64,000 bases of DNA from Ignavibacteria bacterium (GCA_019187405.1 JABAQZ010000006.1:1-64000), one strand, 5' to 3'; numbered from the stretch's first letter, positions 27,226 to 37,348 are shown. The notes: generated from the sequence alone by a model not told the origin. Made by a program: numbers and translations.

Positions 27226-29136
27226 TCACATATTCCAGATTATATTAAAATTAAGCTGCACAGCCGAATCCTCCTGAGGAGGATTGGAATATTTTATAAA
27301 GTCAAAACCTCCGGTCAATTTAACAATTGAATTATTATTAAAATAGAAATTTATTTCTCCTAAAGGTCCGAATGTTTCAAATACATTTATGAGATTTTTT
27401 TCCGCGCTCTGATATTGATATCTGTTTTGCCTGAAATATTTATATCCCAATCCGGCATTGAGATAATCATTAATTGAATAGAAGATATCAGGACGCAGAT
27501 AAAACTCCTCATAATAAGCAACCGGCTTTACTGTAAATTCATTGTTATTAAATTGTCCCTGTTCATAAAACTTCAGCTCACCCAAAAAATCGAATGACAG
27601 CGAGCCGTTGATTTTGAATGAAGTAGAATCTCTTGCATAAAGCTGTCTGTATGAAAAGCTCTGCACCTGCGAGATTATATCTTCAAAATCATACACGGTA
27701 TAATTTGCAAGCACTTGAAAAATATTTCTTGTAATGAGATTTTCAAATGGATAAAAAGTACTTTCTGAAGAAAGCTTATAGATTCTGTTTTTATAATTAT
27801 TAGCGCTTCTTTGAGAATATATATAGCTAAGTTTTGAAATAATAATATCGAATCTTGTCTGAAGGTTGAAGTTGCGTTGATTATTATATCTGTGAACTGC
27901 GGAAATGAGAGATTCTATTTCATCTCTGTCGTCATAATTTTCATCGAAGTTTGTATCATATTTCAAAAGCGAAGCCAGACCGGAAATTCCGAAAGAGTTT
28001 GTATTAGACAGATCATAATTCATATCAAGCATAACGGCAGTTCTTGCGCTGTTGTTATTTTTATTTTTCTCGGCAATTTCAAGCTGCGCTATCTGAATCT
28101 GGCTTAAGCCTTCAGTATTGATAAGATTATGCGTTTCGGTTCTTTCAGAATAAAGAAATTTCAGCTGTGCATTCAATCCGGATAAAAAGTAATTTAAATT
28201 ACCCGACAATTCGATTTTATCCTCAAGCATTTTAGTATCATAAGTATTTTCAAACAGAATGTTTTCAGGCGAGGGCTTGTATTTAAACTCTTTCGTTACC
28301 ATTTTGTTTGTATAAAAACCGCCGAGAGAAAGCAAAAGGTTTTCGGAGAAATTATAATTAAGCACGTCGCCCAGATTAACGAAATTTTCAGTTCTTTTTT
28401 CTGTGTTATTTTTAACATTATAAAGAGAGGCGATGCTCTGCGAAGCAGGGAAATAAAAATCATTTCTTAAGTTATAAACTTTGACATAGCCTGTATTGTC
28501 GGTATTTGAAGTAAAACGCTTGTAGACATTTGCCCCTAATTCATAATTGTGATTTTTTTTCTGCATCAGGTCTTCATAAAAAAGAATAATTTTTCCGTTG
28601 GTCATGTATTCATCGCTCAGGAGATTAACAGACTGTGCTGTTAAGACTCCGCTGAATCCAGAATTAAACTCGCCTATCTGATCTTCTGATTTTAAGCCGA
28701 GTTTTGCGTTTAAAAAAATGCTGCTGCTTAGGTCGTAGTCAAAATCGGTAAAGTAATAACTGCTGTTATTTTTATTTGTTTCCACATTTTTGTCATCGGA
28801 GTAAAACATATTCTGATAACCGATCCCGGCTCTGAATTTTGGACTTAAACTATAATCGACAATGACTCTGAACGTATTGAAATCACTGAAAAAATTCTGT
28901 CCGAGCTTTGACACATTTGACAAATAAAAATTACTTAATTCAAGATTATATCTGCCGAAACTGTTTGTATAATTCACTATAGACTGCAGATTTGCAAGAT
29001 TTATGTCATTAAATAAATTTGTCTCTATATAATTTCCAGAGAATGAAGTATCCTGCATGCCGATTCCCGTTTGAGCGCGGATTGAAGAAGCCATGAGAAG
29101 CGCAAGTAATATGATTTCAAACAAACAAACTTTCAT
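27226..29136 (-). CDS. Outer-membrane beta-barrel protein, unknown role
   Basis: 636 residues. The signal peptide ends near ASSIRAQ. The rest is a long series of alternating amphipathic strands, aromatic-rich and Asn-rich, finishing with a Trp-Asn-Met terminus (FNIIWNM) where barrels usually place an aromatic. No plug or TonB box is present. It overlaps the 3' end of the ABC ATPase gene by 20 bp, so the two are probably made together. The function is unknown. Confidence 0.75.
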   Translation of the reverse strand: MKVCLFEIILLALLMASSIRAQTGIGMQDTSFSGNYIETNLFNDINLANLQSIVNYTNSFGRYNLELSNFYLSNVSKLGQNFFSDFNTFRVIVDYSLSPKFRAGIGYQNMFYSDDKNVETNKNNSSYYFTDFDYDLSSSIFLNAKLGLKSEDQIGEFNSGFSGVLTAQSVNLLSDEYMTNGKIILFYEDLMQKKNHNYELGANVYKRFTSNTDNTGYVKVYNLRNDFYFPASQSIASLYNVKNNTEKRTENFVNLGDVLNYNFSENLLLSLGGFYTNKMVTKEFKYKPSPENILFENTYDTKMLEDKIELSGNLNYFLSGLNAQLKFLYSERTETHNLINTEGLSQIQIAQLEIAEKNKNNNSARTAVMLDMNYDLSNTNSFGISGLASLLKYDTNFDENYDDRDEIESLISAVHRYNNQRNFNLQTRFDIIISKLSYIYSQRSANNYKNRIYKLSSESTFYPFENLITRNIFQVLANYTVYDFEDIISQVQSFSYRQLYARDSTSFKINGSLSFDFLGELKFYEQGQFNNNEFTVKPVAYYEEFYLRPDIFYSINDYLNAGLGYKYFRQNRYQYQSAEKNLINVFETFGPLGEINFYFNNNSIVKLTGGFDFIKYSNPPQEDSAVQLNFNIIWNM

Positions 29137-29875
29137 AAGGAAAATTTTTTGTACTTTGTTCGGGATTCAGATTTCTGAATAACTCTTCAAGACCTTTGTA
29201 ATTTTCAGTTTGTTTTAATAAGGAAGTTTCTGTATCAAGTACGATTTTACCTTTGTCGAGAAGTATAATTTTTGATGACACCTGCTCGACGGTGTTCAGC
29301 AGATGCGAGCAGTAGAGAATTGTTTTATCTGCTGATATCAGATATTTAAGCAAATCCTGAAAAATAAAAATCGAATTAGCATCAAGACCGTTAAGGGGTT
29401 CATCGAGGAAAATCACTTCGGGATTATGAAGCAATGCGGAAGCAATTAAAACTTTTTGCTTGTTTCCTTTTGAGAGAGCGCCGATTGATTCTGAAAGAAA
29501 TTCAGAAAATTCGAAAAGCTCCGCAAAGTTTTGTATTCTGCGATTTAAAGAATCATCGCTCAGATTTCTTACTTTACCTATGAATTGCAGATACTCAATT
29601 GCCGTAAGAGAATTAAACATCATTGCAGTTTCGGGAACATAACCTACAATTTTTTTGACTTCAAAATTTTCTTTTCTGATGTCGAGTCCGTTAATTGCCG
29701 CATCGCCTTTATCGAAATCAAGAATTCCCGTAAGTATTTTAACTGTAGTTGATTTGCCTGCGCCGTTTGTACCTATATATCCGCAAATACATCCTTTGGG
29801 TATTTCAAATGAAATATTATCCAGAGCAGTTATTTCCGGAGAATAAATCTTAGTAAGATTTTTAACTGTAATCAT
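29117..29875 (-). CDS. ABC transporter ATP-binding protein (CcmA/ABC-2 type)
   Basis: 252 residues. Walker A is GTNGAGKST (34-42), the signature reads ALSKGNKQKVLIASALLHNP and Walker B is VIFLDEPLNGLD. The C-terminal portion resembles ABC-2-type exporters. No permease is encoded beside it: the downstream gene is a barrel protein and the upstream gene points away. The membrane partner must be elsewhere. Confidence 0.9.
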   Translation of the reverse strand: MITVKNLTKIYSPEITALDNISFEIPKGCICGYIGTNGAGKSTTVKILTGILDFDKGDAAINGLDIRKENFEVKKIVGYVPETAMMFNSLTAIEYLQFIGKVRNLSDDSLNRRIQNFAELFEFSEFLSESIGALSKGNKQKVLIASALLHNPEVIFLDEPLNGLDANSIFIFQDLLKYLISADKTILYCSHLLNTVEQVSSKIILLDKGKIVLDTETSLLKQTENYKGLEELFRNLNPEQSTKNFPYESLFV

Positions 29876-30036
29876 TTTGGACTTAAATTAAAAAAATATA
29901 CCATGATATTAAAAGTAAAAAAATAAGTTCTGCTCAATTGTTTTATTAAGCATAAATACTGATTACACATGGAAATAAATATTTAAAATATCTTATATAT
30001 TCTATTCGGTTCATTTTGCATATATTTGAAAGGAAA

Positions 30037-30681
30037 ATGTCTGATTTAAAAAAATTAACTCCGCTTCCGGCAGAATTTTACCGTAGAAATACTCTGGAAG
30101 TTGCAATGGATTTACTCGGAAAAGTAATTGTCAGAATTTATAGAAATCAAATGCTGAATGTAATGATAACTGAAACCGAAGCATACATCGGCGATCATGA
30201 TCCGGCATGTCATTCTTATAAAAAATTCACCGAAAGAAACAGGATAATGTATGAACAAGGAGGAAAGGTTTATATTTATTTTATTTATGGAAATTATTAC
30301 TGCTTCAACATTGTAACTGGACAAAAGGGCGAAGGTAATGCAGTTTTAATCAGATCGGGCAAACCATTAGCCGGCATAGAGAAAATGAATAACTTAAGAG
30401 GGCACGTAAAAAACATACACGATCTTACAAACGGACCGGGAAAGCTTTGCATGGCTCTCGGCATTGACCAAAAATTTTACGGCGATGATGTTACCGAAAA
30501 AAAGAAAATATTCATCACCGCTTCAAAGGGATTAAAATCATTTACGGCATGTTCGAGCAGAAGAATCGGACTGAATAAAGGAGAGCATCTTCCATATAGA
30601 TTTTTTATAAAGGACAATCCTTATGTTACCTTGCACAAATTCAACAGAGAAATAATTTCCGAAACTAAAATTAAATTATGA
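30037..30681 (+). CDS. DNA-3-methyladenine glycosylase (AAG/MPG family)
   Basis: 214 residues from the ATG at 30037, with an AAAGGAAA-like ribosome site just before it. Family motifs are DLLGKVIVR, ITETEAYIGDHDPACHS, GGKVYIYFIYGNYYCFNIV and LTNGPGKLCMALGI. It removes alkylated or deaminated purines by cutting the glycosidic bond at the start of base excision repair. It overlaps the next gene by four bases (ATGA), and a TATATTTG box lies at 30021-30028. Confidence 0.94.
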   Translation: MSDLKKLTPLPAEFYRRNTLEVAMDLLGKVIVRIYRNQMLNVMITETEAYIGDHDPACHSYKKFTERNRIMYEQGGKVYIYFIYGNYYCFNIVTGQKGEGNAVLIRSGKPLAGIEKMNNLRGHVKNIHDLTNGPGKLCMALGIDQKFYGDDVTEKKKIFITASKGLKSFTACSSRRIGLNKGEHLPYRFFIKDNPYVTLHKFNREIISETKIKL

Positions 30682-32093
30682 AAATAAAATTTTGCGGAGC
30701 GGCGCAGACAGTTACTGGTTCACAGCATCTGCTTGAAATTAACGGAAAAAAAATCCTGCTTGACTGCGGATTGTTTCAGGGCAAAAGACAGGAAGCTTAT
30801 GACATAAACAGGAGTTTTTTATTTGACCCCGCAGAGCTGCACTGCATTATACTTTCGCATGCACACATCGACCATTCCGGAAATCTTCCGACACTCTATG
30901 CCCGCGGATTCAACGGAAGCATTTATACCACTTCGGCATCAAGAGACTTGTGTTCGATAATGCTTCTCGACAGCGCGCACATACAGGAAAAAGATACGGA
31001 GTATGCCAATAAGAAAAGGGCTAAACAGAATTTATTTGCTTTTAAACCGCTTTACAAAATGCAGGATGCCGTTCGTGTTATGGAATATTTTAAGACCGTA
31101 TCTTACAGGAAAAAATTTTGCATAGATGGATTATGCGAGAAAGTTCAGGTAGAATATTTTGATGCAGGGCACATTCTCGGTTCGGCAATGATGGTGCTTG
31201 AAATAGAGGAAGGGAAAAGGAAAATCCGGTTTGCATTTACCGGAGACATGGGAAGACCCGGCTTGCCGATTCTCAAAGACCCGGAATTTATTGGAGATGT
31301 TCAGTTTATTATATCCGAGTCCACTTATGGTAACAGAGTTCACGATAAATCTCATAAAATGGATGATCAGCTTTGCGAAGTGTTGAATGAGGCATATTCA
31401 CGCGGAGGTAAAGTAATAATTCCGGCTTTCAGCGTGGGAAGAACGCAGGAAATAATTTATTCGCTTTCAAAAATCATGGACAGCGGAAAGCTGCCTATGA
31501 TCCCCGTATTCATTGACAGTCCTTTATCTACAAAGGCAACGGATATTTTCAAACTTCATCCTGAATGTTATGACAAAGAATTTTCAAACATGATACTCGA
31601 TGGAAAAGAAATATTCGAACTTCCTAATTTAAAATACATTCAGGATGCCGAAGAATCCAAGAAGCTGAATAATTTTGACGAACCCTGTATAATCATATCC
31701 GCTTCCGGCATGGCCGAATCGGGCAGAGTACTTCATCATTTGAAAAACAATATCGAAGATCCTAAATCAACGGTACTAATTGTCGGTTTTATGGCAGAAC
31801 ATACTTTAGGAAGAAGACTTATCGAATCGAGAAACGAGGAAAATGCTTCGGTCAAAATTTTCGGCGAAGAGTACTATATTCATTCAAAAATTGCTGTGCT
31901 GAATTCATTCTCGGCTCATGCAGACAAGGATGAACTTGCGGCATACTTCGATAGATTTGACAGAAAGATGCTGGAAAAAATTTTCCTCGTACACGGTGAA
32001 CCTGTTCAGCAAAAAGCATTTAAGGATACTTTGAAAGGAATGAATTTTAATGACGTTGAGATACCTTTTAAAGGTCAGGAATTTGAAATCTAA
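30678..32093 (+). CDS. Metallo-beta-lactamase/beta-CASP hydrolase (RNase-like)
   Basis: 471 residues. The metallo-beta-lactamase core has HAHIDHSGNLP, GHILGSAMMVLE and FTGDMGRPG. The beta-CASP insertion contains SVGRTQEIIY, and the C-terminal part has SASGMAESGRVLHHLKNN and NSFSAHAD with LVHGEP. This arrangement is that of CPSF-like exo/endoribonucleases also found in bacteria. Overlap with the glycosylase gene suggests a shared transcript, but no functional link is obvious. Confidence 0.92.
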   Translation: MKIKFCGAAQTVTGSQHLLEINGKKILLDCGLFQGKRQEAYDINRSFLFDPAELHCIILSHAHIDHSGNLPTLYARGFNGSIYTTSASRDLCSIMLLDSAHIQEKDTEYANKKRAKQNLFAFKPLYKMQDAVRVMEYFKTVSYRKKFCIDGLCEKVQVEYFDAGHILGSAMMVLEIEEGKRKIRFAFTGDMGRPGLPILKDPEFIGDVQFIISESTYGNRVHDKSHKMDDQLCEVLNEAYSRGGKVIIPAFSVGRTQEIIYSLSKIMDSGKLPMIPVFIDSPLSTKATDIFKLHPECYDKEFSNMILDGKEIFELPNLKYIQDAEESKKLNNFDEPCIIISASGMAESGRVLHHLKNNIEDPKSTVLIVGFMAEHTLGRRLIESRNEENASVKIFGEEYYIHSKIAVLNSFSAHADKDELAAYFDRFDRKMLEKIFLVHGEPVQQKAFKDTLKGMNFNDVEIPFKGQEFEI

Positions 32094-32679
32094 TTTATGT
32101 CTGATTCATTTTTGTAAAAAGTCGTCATTTGTAAAAACATCTGGGAATGAAAATCAAAACAAGGAAATGAACTAAGCAAAATTCCGGGAACAATGTTTAC
32201 CTTCGCGACAAGCCGATATATTAAAGCGCTGATTTAAAAAAGACGAAGAAGATTTTCTATCGGAACCTAACAAAATTTTTTTTATTGAAGGACAGACAAT
32301 TGCAGATATGCTGCAGAATATCAATTTATACAAAAGTCTGAATGCATCAAGATTTAAATTTTTCATAATTCATATTTTAATTCAGACGCAAGTATGCATT
32401 ATAATGGCATGAAAAATATTTATTCATACAAAATAAATATATTTATAATTACTGCTTGATTTTTTTGCAAAAGAGAAATGTTAAATTCAGAATGGATAAT
32501 TCAAAAAAATAAAAACTCTGAATCTAAAGTAATGTTTAATTTATTTGATGATAAAAATACTTAAGTTCTGGAAAAATATGCTTTAACAATATTACGAAAT
32601 AAAACATCAAGACTCGTCAACTTTTTAAAGTTATCTTTGTTAAACTGATTCAAATCCCGGAATTTATTTAAATATTCAG
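32094..32679. other. Intergenic region with possible gene relic
   Basis: 586 bases without a convincing gene. On the + strand a frame open from 32233 to 32413 lacks a start but reads like protein in its first part (DEEDFLSEPNKIFFIEGQTI, then ADMLQNINLY), suggesting a decayed remnant. An AT-only 9-bp inverted repeat lies at 32416-32440. TATCTTTG at 32632-32639 is a likely -7 promoter box for the following receptor gene. Confidence 0.4.
32632..32639 (+). promoter_or_regulatory. Candidate -7 box (TAnnTTTG) for receptor gene
   Basis: TATCTTTG, 41 bases before the ATG at 32680. The sequence matches the Bacteroidota -7 element. A matching TTG element at the expected distance upstream is not seen, so support is partial. 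Confidence 0.3.
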
Positions 32680-35142
32680 ATGAAAATATATTTTACTCTT
32701 GCAATAATTTTAATTGCTTTTCAGGTTTATTCGCAGACTGAGAAAGAACGAAAGGGCAGAACTGAAAGTGACTTCAAAAGTTCATTCAACGACGGAGAGA
32801 TTTCAGGTTACGTTTTTGACAATCAGAATAAAACTCCGCTTGAAGCTGTATCGGTTCAGCTGATTAAATCAAGAGATTCATCAATTCATGGGGGTACGGA
32901 AACTGATGCAGCAGGATTTTTTAAAATTAGCGGCATATCACAGGGCAAATACAGACTGATTGTTACTCTCACAGGATACAACAAAAAAATAATCACAGCA
33001 GACATGATTAATCCGGATATTAAAAAAATTTTTTTGGATACCTTGTTTCTGAATTCCGGAACCGAAACAGAGGAAATTGTTGTGCAGAGCGAAAGACCGT
33101 TCATGGAGCTTAAAGGTGAGAAAAAAATATTCAATGTTGGCGAGAACATGAGCGTAAAAGGAGGGACGGCAATTGACATTCTGAAAAACCTGCCTTCGGT
33201 AACTGTTGATATTGACAACAACATAAGCCTTCGCGGAGGTTCTAACATCAAATTTTTTATTAACGGCAGACCAGTTACGGGGAATGTTTCCAGAATTCTT
33301 GAGCAGCTTCCTGCAGACCAGTTAAGTTCGGTGGAAGTAATCACAAATCCATCGGCAAAATATGAAGCAGAGGGATCAACAGGCGTAATTAATCTTGTAT
33401 TAAAACAATATGACGATGCAGGCGTCAACGGACAGATTGATTTAAGTTCAGGTACAAAAGATAAGTACGGTTCGGGGATTAACATAAATTATAAAACTTC
33501 TAAATACAAAGCGCTTGGTTCATTAGACATAAGACTGCATAACATGACAATGAATGCAATAGTTGACAGAAATAATTTTTTCAGCGAGGACCAAGCCGTA
33601 ACCAATCAGACATCTGACGGTATGATGAGACGCGAAGGTAATAATTTCAGATCGGAATTCGAATACTACATATCAAAGTCGGATATACTAAATCTGAATT
33701 TCAGATTTAACAACGGCAAAAGAAAGAGAGGAGATACTGACAACATGACAATTTACAATTCGCAAAACGTTGTTTCAGAAATTTCAAAGAATGTCAGCGA
33801 GGAAGAGGAAACCGAAAACGGATATTCACTTGGACTGAATTACGGTAAATACGGAAAAGACGGACAGACACTTACGGGAGAGATTAGTTACACTCTTGAA
33901 AAGGAAAATGATAACGGCTACAGAGAAACAATGTACACCTTGCCTGAAGGATTAATGTCGGATTATTATGACATCGAGGGAAGCGATAATGACAAGCTGA
34001 TAAACATACAGTCGGATTATATTTACAAGTTTTCCAAGCAATCGGGATTTGAAACCGGTATTAAGTATAATATTAACGACAGAAGTACGAATGAATTTAA
34101 TTATCTTAGAAATAACGAAACGGGAATTTTTGCCATAGACTCGTCTTTGTCGGATGATTTTAATTATCTCGAAAAGACAGCTTCGGCTTACGGAATTTAC
34201 AGCAATGAAACAAAGGATTTTTCATATAATCTTGGATTGCGGGGAGAATACTGGGATCTTGACATGGATGACAAATTTTACAATTCCACTTCGTCAAAAA
34301 ATAAATTTGATTTTTTTCCAAGTGTAAGTCTTTCTTATAAGCTGAGCATGACAGAGCAAATAGGATTAAATTATTCAAGAAAGATCAGAAGACCAGGCTT
34401 CAGAGAACTATCACCCTCGACAAGAGTAATGAGTCCGGTGTTATACATGAGAGGAAACCCGTTGCTTGAACCGGAGTATTTTAATTCCATTGAACTTAAC
34501 TTCTCAAAATTTTTTAATTCATTTTCAATTATACCATCTGTTTTTTACAAGATAAAAAATAATGTTATCACAAGGTCATCAACATTAATTGACAGCAACA
34601 TTGTACTCAACGTTCCCGTAAATGCAGACAATGAAATTTCTTATGGAGGCGAGTTTCTTGTGAACGGACAATTCGGCAAAATATTTAATCTAAACATGAG
34701 CATTAGTTATTTCAATCAGGAGATAACTTCGGATACGCTGGGAACAAATTCGAGCAATACATTTTCCGGGAGGCTGTTTTCGAACATTAATCTTCCATTT
34801 GATGCGGGAATACAGCTGACATATTTTTATTCGGGAAAAATGATAACTCCGCAAGGGACAGTCGATCCGATGAGTTCATTTGATGTTTCTTTGAAAAAGG
34901 AATTTATGAACAGACAGTTGTCAGTCAGCCTAAGAATATCAGATTTATTCAATCAGGGTAAATTTACCGGAGTATCATCGACTGAACTTTATATGCAGGA
35001 ATTTTCAAGAGCGCGGGAGTCAAGAATTGCAATGTTGTCGCTTACATACAAATTCGGTTCCGATACTAAATCATCTGACAGAAAAAAACGGGGGAACAGA
35101 AATCAGGATGAACAGGACAGGGGTTCTGATATAGATTTTTAA
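32680..35142 (+). CDS. TonB-dependent receptor-like outer-membrane protein
   Basis: 820 residues. Signal peptide (1-19, ending VYSQ), then a carboxypeptidase-regulatory-like beta domain (about 45-130, GYVFDNQNKTPLEAVSVQL), a plug domain (140-240, GGTAIDILKNLPSVTVDIDN, LRGGSNIKFFINGRP, and SAKYEAEGSTGVINLVLK), and a large barrel. The final 25 residues are highly charged and lack the usual terminal aromatic until a closing DIDF. It belongs to the group annotated as outer membrane beta-barrel family/TonB-dependent receptor. The substrate is unknown and no SusD-like partner is adjacent. Confidence 0.87.
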   Translation: MKIYFTLAIILIAFQVYSQTEKERKGRTESDFKSSFNDGEISGYVFDNQNKTPLEAVSVQLIKSRDSSIHGGTETDAAGFFKISGISQGKYRLIVTLTGYNKKIITADMINPDIKKIFLDTLFLNSGTETEEIVVQSERPFMELKGEKKIFNVGENMSVKGGTAIDILKNLPSVTVDIDNNISLRGGSNIKFFINGRPVTGNVSRILEQLPADQLSSVEVITNPSAKYEAEGSTGVINLVLKQYDDAGVNGQIDLSSGTKDKYGSGININYKTSKYKALGSLDIRLHNMTMNAIVDRNNFFSEDQAVTNQTSDGMMRREGNNFRSEFEYYISKSDILNLNFRFNNGKRKRGDTDNMTIYNSQNVVSEISKNVSEEEETENGYSLGLNYGKYGKDGQTLTGEISYTLEKENDNGYRETMYTLPEGLMSDYYDIEGSDNDKLINIQSDYIYKFSKQSGFETGIKYNINDRSTNEFNYLRNNETGIFAIDSSLSDDFNYLEKTASAYGIYSNETKDFSYNLGLRGEYWDLDMDDKFYNSTSSKNKFDFFPSVSLSYKLSMTEQIGLNYSRKIRRPGFRELSPSTRVMSPVLYMRGNPLLEPEYFNSIELNFSKFFNSFSIIPSVFYKIKNNVITRSSTLIDSNIVLNVPVNADNEISYGGEFLVNGQFGKIFNLNMSISYFNQEITSDTLGTNSSNTFSGRLFSNINLPFDAGIQLTYFYSGKMITPQGTVDPMSSFDVSLKKEFMNRQLSVSLRISDLFNQGKFTGVSSTELYMQEFSRARESRIAMLSLTYKFGSDTKSSDRKKRGNRNQDEQDRGSDIDF

Positions 35143-35196
35143 GAAAATAAATTCCTTCAAACATATTTTTAATTCCTAATTAAAATTTTATTACAA

Positions 35197-35739
35197 ATGA
35201 ATGTTGTCGAAGCAAAGAACCTTCGGTATCCAATCGGAGAATTTATCGTTCCTGAATCAATATCTCAAAATGAAATTGATTCTTACATGGAAATCATTTC
35301 TTCTTTTCCTGAAAAATTGAAATCGGTTGTTTCAGAATTATCCGCTGATAAATTAAACACGCATTACAGAGAAGGCGGATGGACGGTAAAACAGGTTGTG
35401 CATCATCTTGCCGACAGCCACATGAATGCATTCATCAGATTCAAACTTGCGTTAACGGAGGACATACCTACGGTAAAGCCATACTTTGAAGACAGATGGG
35501 CTGAACTGGAAGATGGAAATTCAGATGACATAAATTTATCATTAACTCTGCTTGAAGTTTTACATAAGAAGTGGCATGTATTGATGAAAAGCATGAGTGA
35601 AGAGGATTTTGAAAAAAGTTTTTTTCATCCGGAATACGGAAGGGAGTTTAAACTGAAGGAAATTACAGCACAATATTCATGGCATTGCGAACATCATTTT
35701 GCTCATATAATTGAATTATTGAAGAGAAAGGGCTGGTAA
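35197..35739 (+). CDS. DinB-fold protein, YfiT/BstA-like thiol transferase
   Basis: 180 residues. The sequence closely follows the YfiT pattern: RYPIGEFIVPE near the N-terminus, YREGGWTVKQVVHHLADSHM, then WHCEHHFAHI. The three metal-binding His are in VHHLADSH and the C-terminal HHFAH. YfiT-type proteins are DinB-like metal enzymes; some act as bacillithiol S-transferases. Together with the bshB1-like gene at 2631 this fits a bacillithiol-using cell. It converges on the rhomboid gene with a 5-bp gap. Confidence 0.88.
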   Translation: MNVVEAKNLRYPIGEFIVPESISQNEIDSYMEIISSFPEKLKSVVSELSADKLNTHYREGGWTVKQVVHHLADSHMNAFIRFKLALTEDIPTVKPYFEDRWAELEDGNSDDINLSLTLLEVLHKKWHVLMKSMSEEDFEKSFFHPEYGREFKLKEITAQYSWHCEHHFAHIIELLKRKGW

Positions 35740-35744
35740 ATTGT

Positions 35745-36467
35745 TCAGTATAATTTTCTGAAATCATCAGGCTCGGCATCTTCATCAATTTCCGCGTCTT
35801 CCGGAGATTTACCATCGTCATATTCATCGCTGTCAAGCGCTTCTTCGTCTTCAGTTTCGTCGGGAGGCAGATCTACTTTTCTGAATACAAAAGCGCAAAT
35901 GAATCCTGCAGCTGCTCCGAAGAGATGGGATTCGAAAGATATTTCAGGTTTGACGGGAAGTACACCCCATACCATTCCGCCATAAAGAAAAACAATCAGC
36001 AATGAAATTGCGACAGATCTTTTATCTTTTCTAAAAACTCCGCTGAAAAATAAAAAGGAAGCAAAGCCATAAACCAATCCGCTTGCGCCAATATGATAAG
36101 ACTGTCGCGCAAAAATCCAGACAAGGATACCGTCAAGCAGATAAATAATGAAAAAGACTTTTAGCGCCGCACCTCTGTAAAAGTAAAGTACGCTGAAAAG
36201 CAGGAGGAATAGAGTAACTGAATTAGAAATCAAATGAGAAAAATCTGCATGAATCAGAGGAGCCATAAAGATACCCGCAAGACCTGAAATTTTTCTGGGA
36301 AGGACGCCTAAGGTTGACATTTCAATGCCAGAAGCCCATTCAAAAAAAGCAATAAGCCAGAGGAACCCGACAAAAACAAAACTGTAAAAGAAAGATGATT
36401 TTATTTTCTCCTTGTCCTGATCGGATTCTTCCGAAACTCCTTTATATTGATCCAAGTAATCAGTCAT
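35745..36467 (-). CDS. Rhomboid family intramembrane serine protease
   Basis: 240 residues with six membrane helices. The catalytic Ser is in HIGASGLVYG (Ser129) and the His in FESHLFGAAAG (His181). HADFSHLISNS carries the usual His/Asn of helix 2. Rhomboids cut substrate proteins within the membrane. A strongly acidic C-terminal tail (about residues 200-240, DEEALDSDEYDDG) is unusual and may bind a partner. The gene reads alone. Confidence 0.92.
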   Translation of the reverse strand: MTDYLDQYKGVSEESDQDKEKIKSSFFYSFVFVGFLWLIAFFEWASGIEMSTLGVLPRKISGLAGIFMAPLIHADFSHLISNSVTLFLLLFSVLYFYRGAALKVFFIIYLLDGILVWIFARQSYHIGASGLVYGFASFLFFSGVFRKDKRSVAISLLIVFLYGGMVWGVLPVKPEISFESHLFGAAAGFICAFVFRKVDLPPDETEDEEALDSDEYDDGKSPEDAEIDEDAEPDDFRKLY

Positions 36468-36571
36468 TATTATTTTCAGCTTTTATAATATATAATTTTA
36501 TAAAATTTTTAATTATTACATTAATTATCCGTAATTATTATTTTCTCGGAAATTAAACACGGAGTGTTAAA

Positions 36572-37348
36572 ATGAAAAAAATAATTTTCTTTTTAATAAT
36601 TTTTTTTACATCAATGAAAACACATTCTGAAATTGTAACGAAAGATATTGAATACAATGACGGCAATACAGTACTTCAGGGATATCTTGCTTACGATAAC
36701 TCAAATGAAAATTTAAGACCCGGCATTTTGATAATTCATCAATGGCGGGGCATTTCTGATTACGAGAAAATGCGTGCGAAGCAATTAGCGGGAGAAGGTT
36801 ACGTTGCTTTTGCCGCTGATATATACGGAAAAGATATCAGACCTTCAAATACAGAAGAGGCAGGAAAAGAAGCGGGAAAGTATTATGGTGATCTGAATTT
36901 ATACAGGCAGAGACTTATTACCGGACTTGAAGAACTGAAAAAGCAGAAGTATGTAGATGCCGGGAAAACTGCAGTGATCGGATATTGCTTCGGCGGAAGC
37001 GGAGCGCTTGAGCTTGCCAGAAGCGGAGCAGACATAAAAGGGGCAGTCAGCTTTCACGGCGGTTTGAAGACAGCGAATACTGAAGATGCAAAAAAAATCA
37101 AATGCAGAATATTGGTTCAGCACGGCGCAGTTGATCCTTTTGTTCCTGATGAAGATGTTTCAAATTTTAAAAAAGAAATGGAGAATGCAGGAGTGGATTA
37201 TGTACTGACTGAATATGCCGGAGCGGTACATTCATTTACATTGGCATCAGCCGGTAGTGACACTTCAAAAGGTTCAGCTTACAATGAGAAAGCCGATAAG
37301 CGTTCATGGAGAGCGATGCTGGAATTTTTTGGAGAAATATTCGGGTAG
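36572..37348 (+). CDS. Exported dienelactone hydrolase family protein
   Basis: 258 residues. A signal peptide (1-19) precedes an alpha/beta hydrolase fold with a Cys nucleophile: GYCFGGSG (Cys139), Asp188 in HGAVDPFVP and His220 in GAVHSF. This matches the dienelactone hydrolase family, but secreted members act on unknown esters or lactones. A CGGAG-like ribosome site precedes the ATG. It is not next to the intradiol dioxygenase at 1461, so a shared pathway is not claimed. Confidence 0.88.
   Translation: MKKIIFFLIIFFTSMKTHSEIVTKDIEYNDGNTVLQGYLAYDNSNENLRPGILIIHQWRGISDYEKMRAKQLAGEGYVAFAADIYGKDIRPSNTEEAGKEAGKYYGDLNLYRQRLITGLEELKKQKYVDAGKTAVIGYCFGGSGALELARSGADIKGAVSFHGGLKTANTEDAKKIKCRILVQHGAVDPFVPDEDVSNFKKEMENAGVDYVLTEYAGAVHSFTLASAGSDTSKGSAYNEKADKRSWRAMLEFFGEIFG

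Noticed and set aside
32172-32366. 64-codon minus-strand frame in the gap before the receptor gene
   Set aside because: No domain or ribosome site. A competing + strand relic frame covers the same bases.
1461-37348. Aromatic ring-degradation pathway from intradiol dioxygenase plus dienelactone hydrolase
   Set aside because: The two genes are 34 kb apart, both are exported, and no other pathway genes are present.
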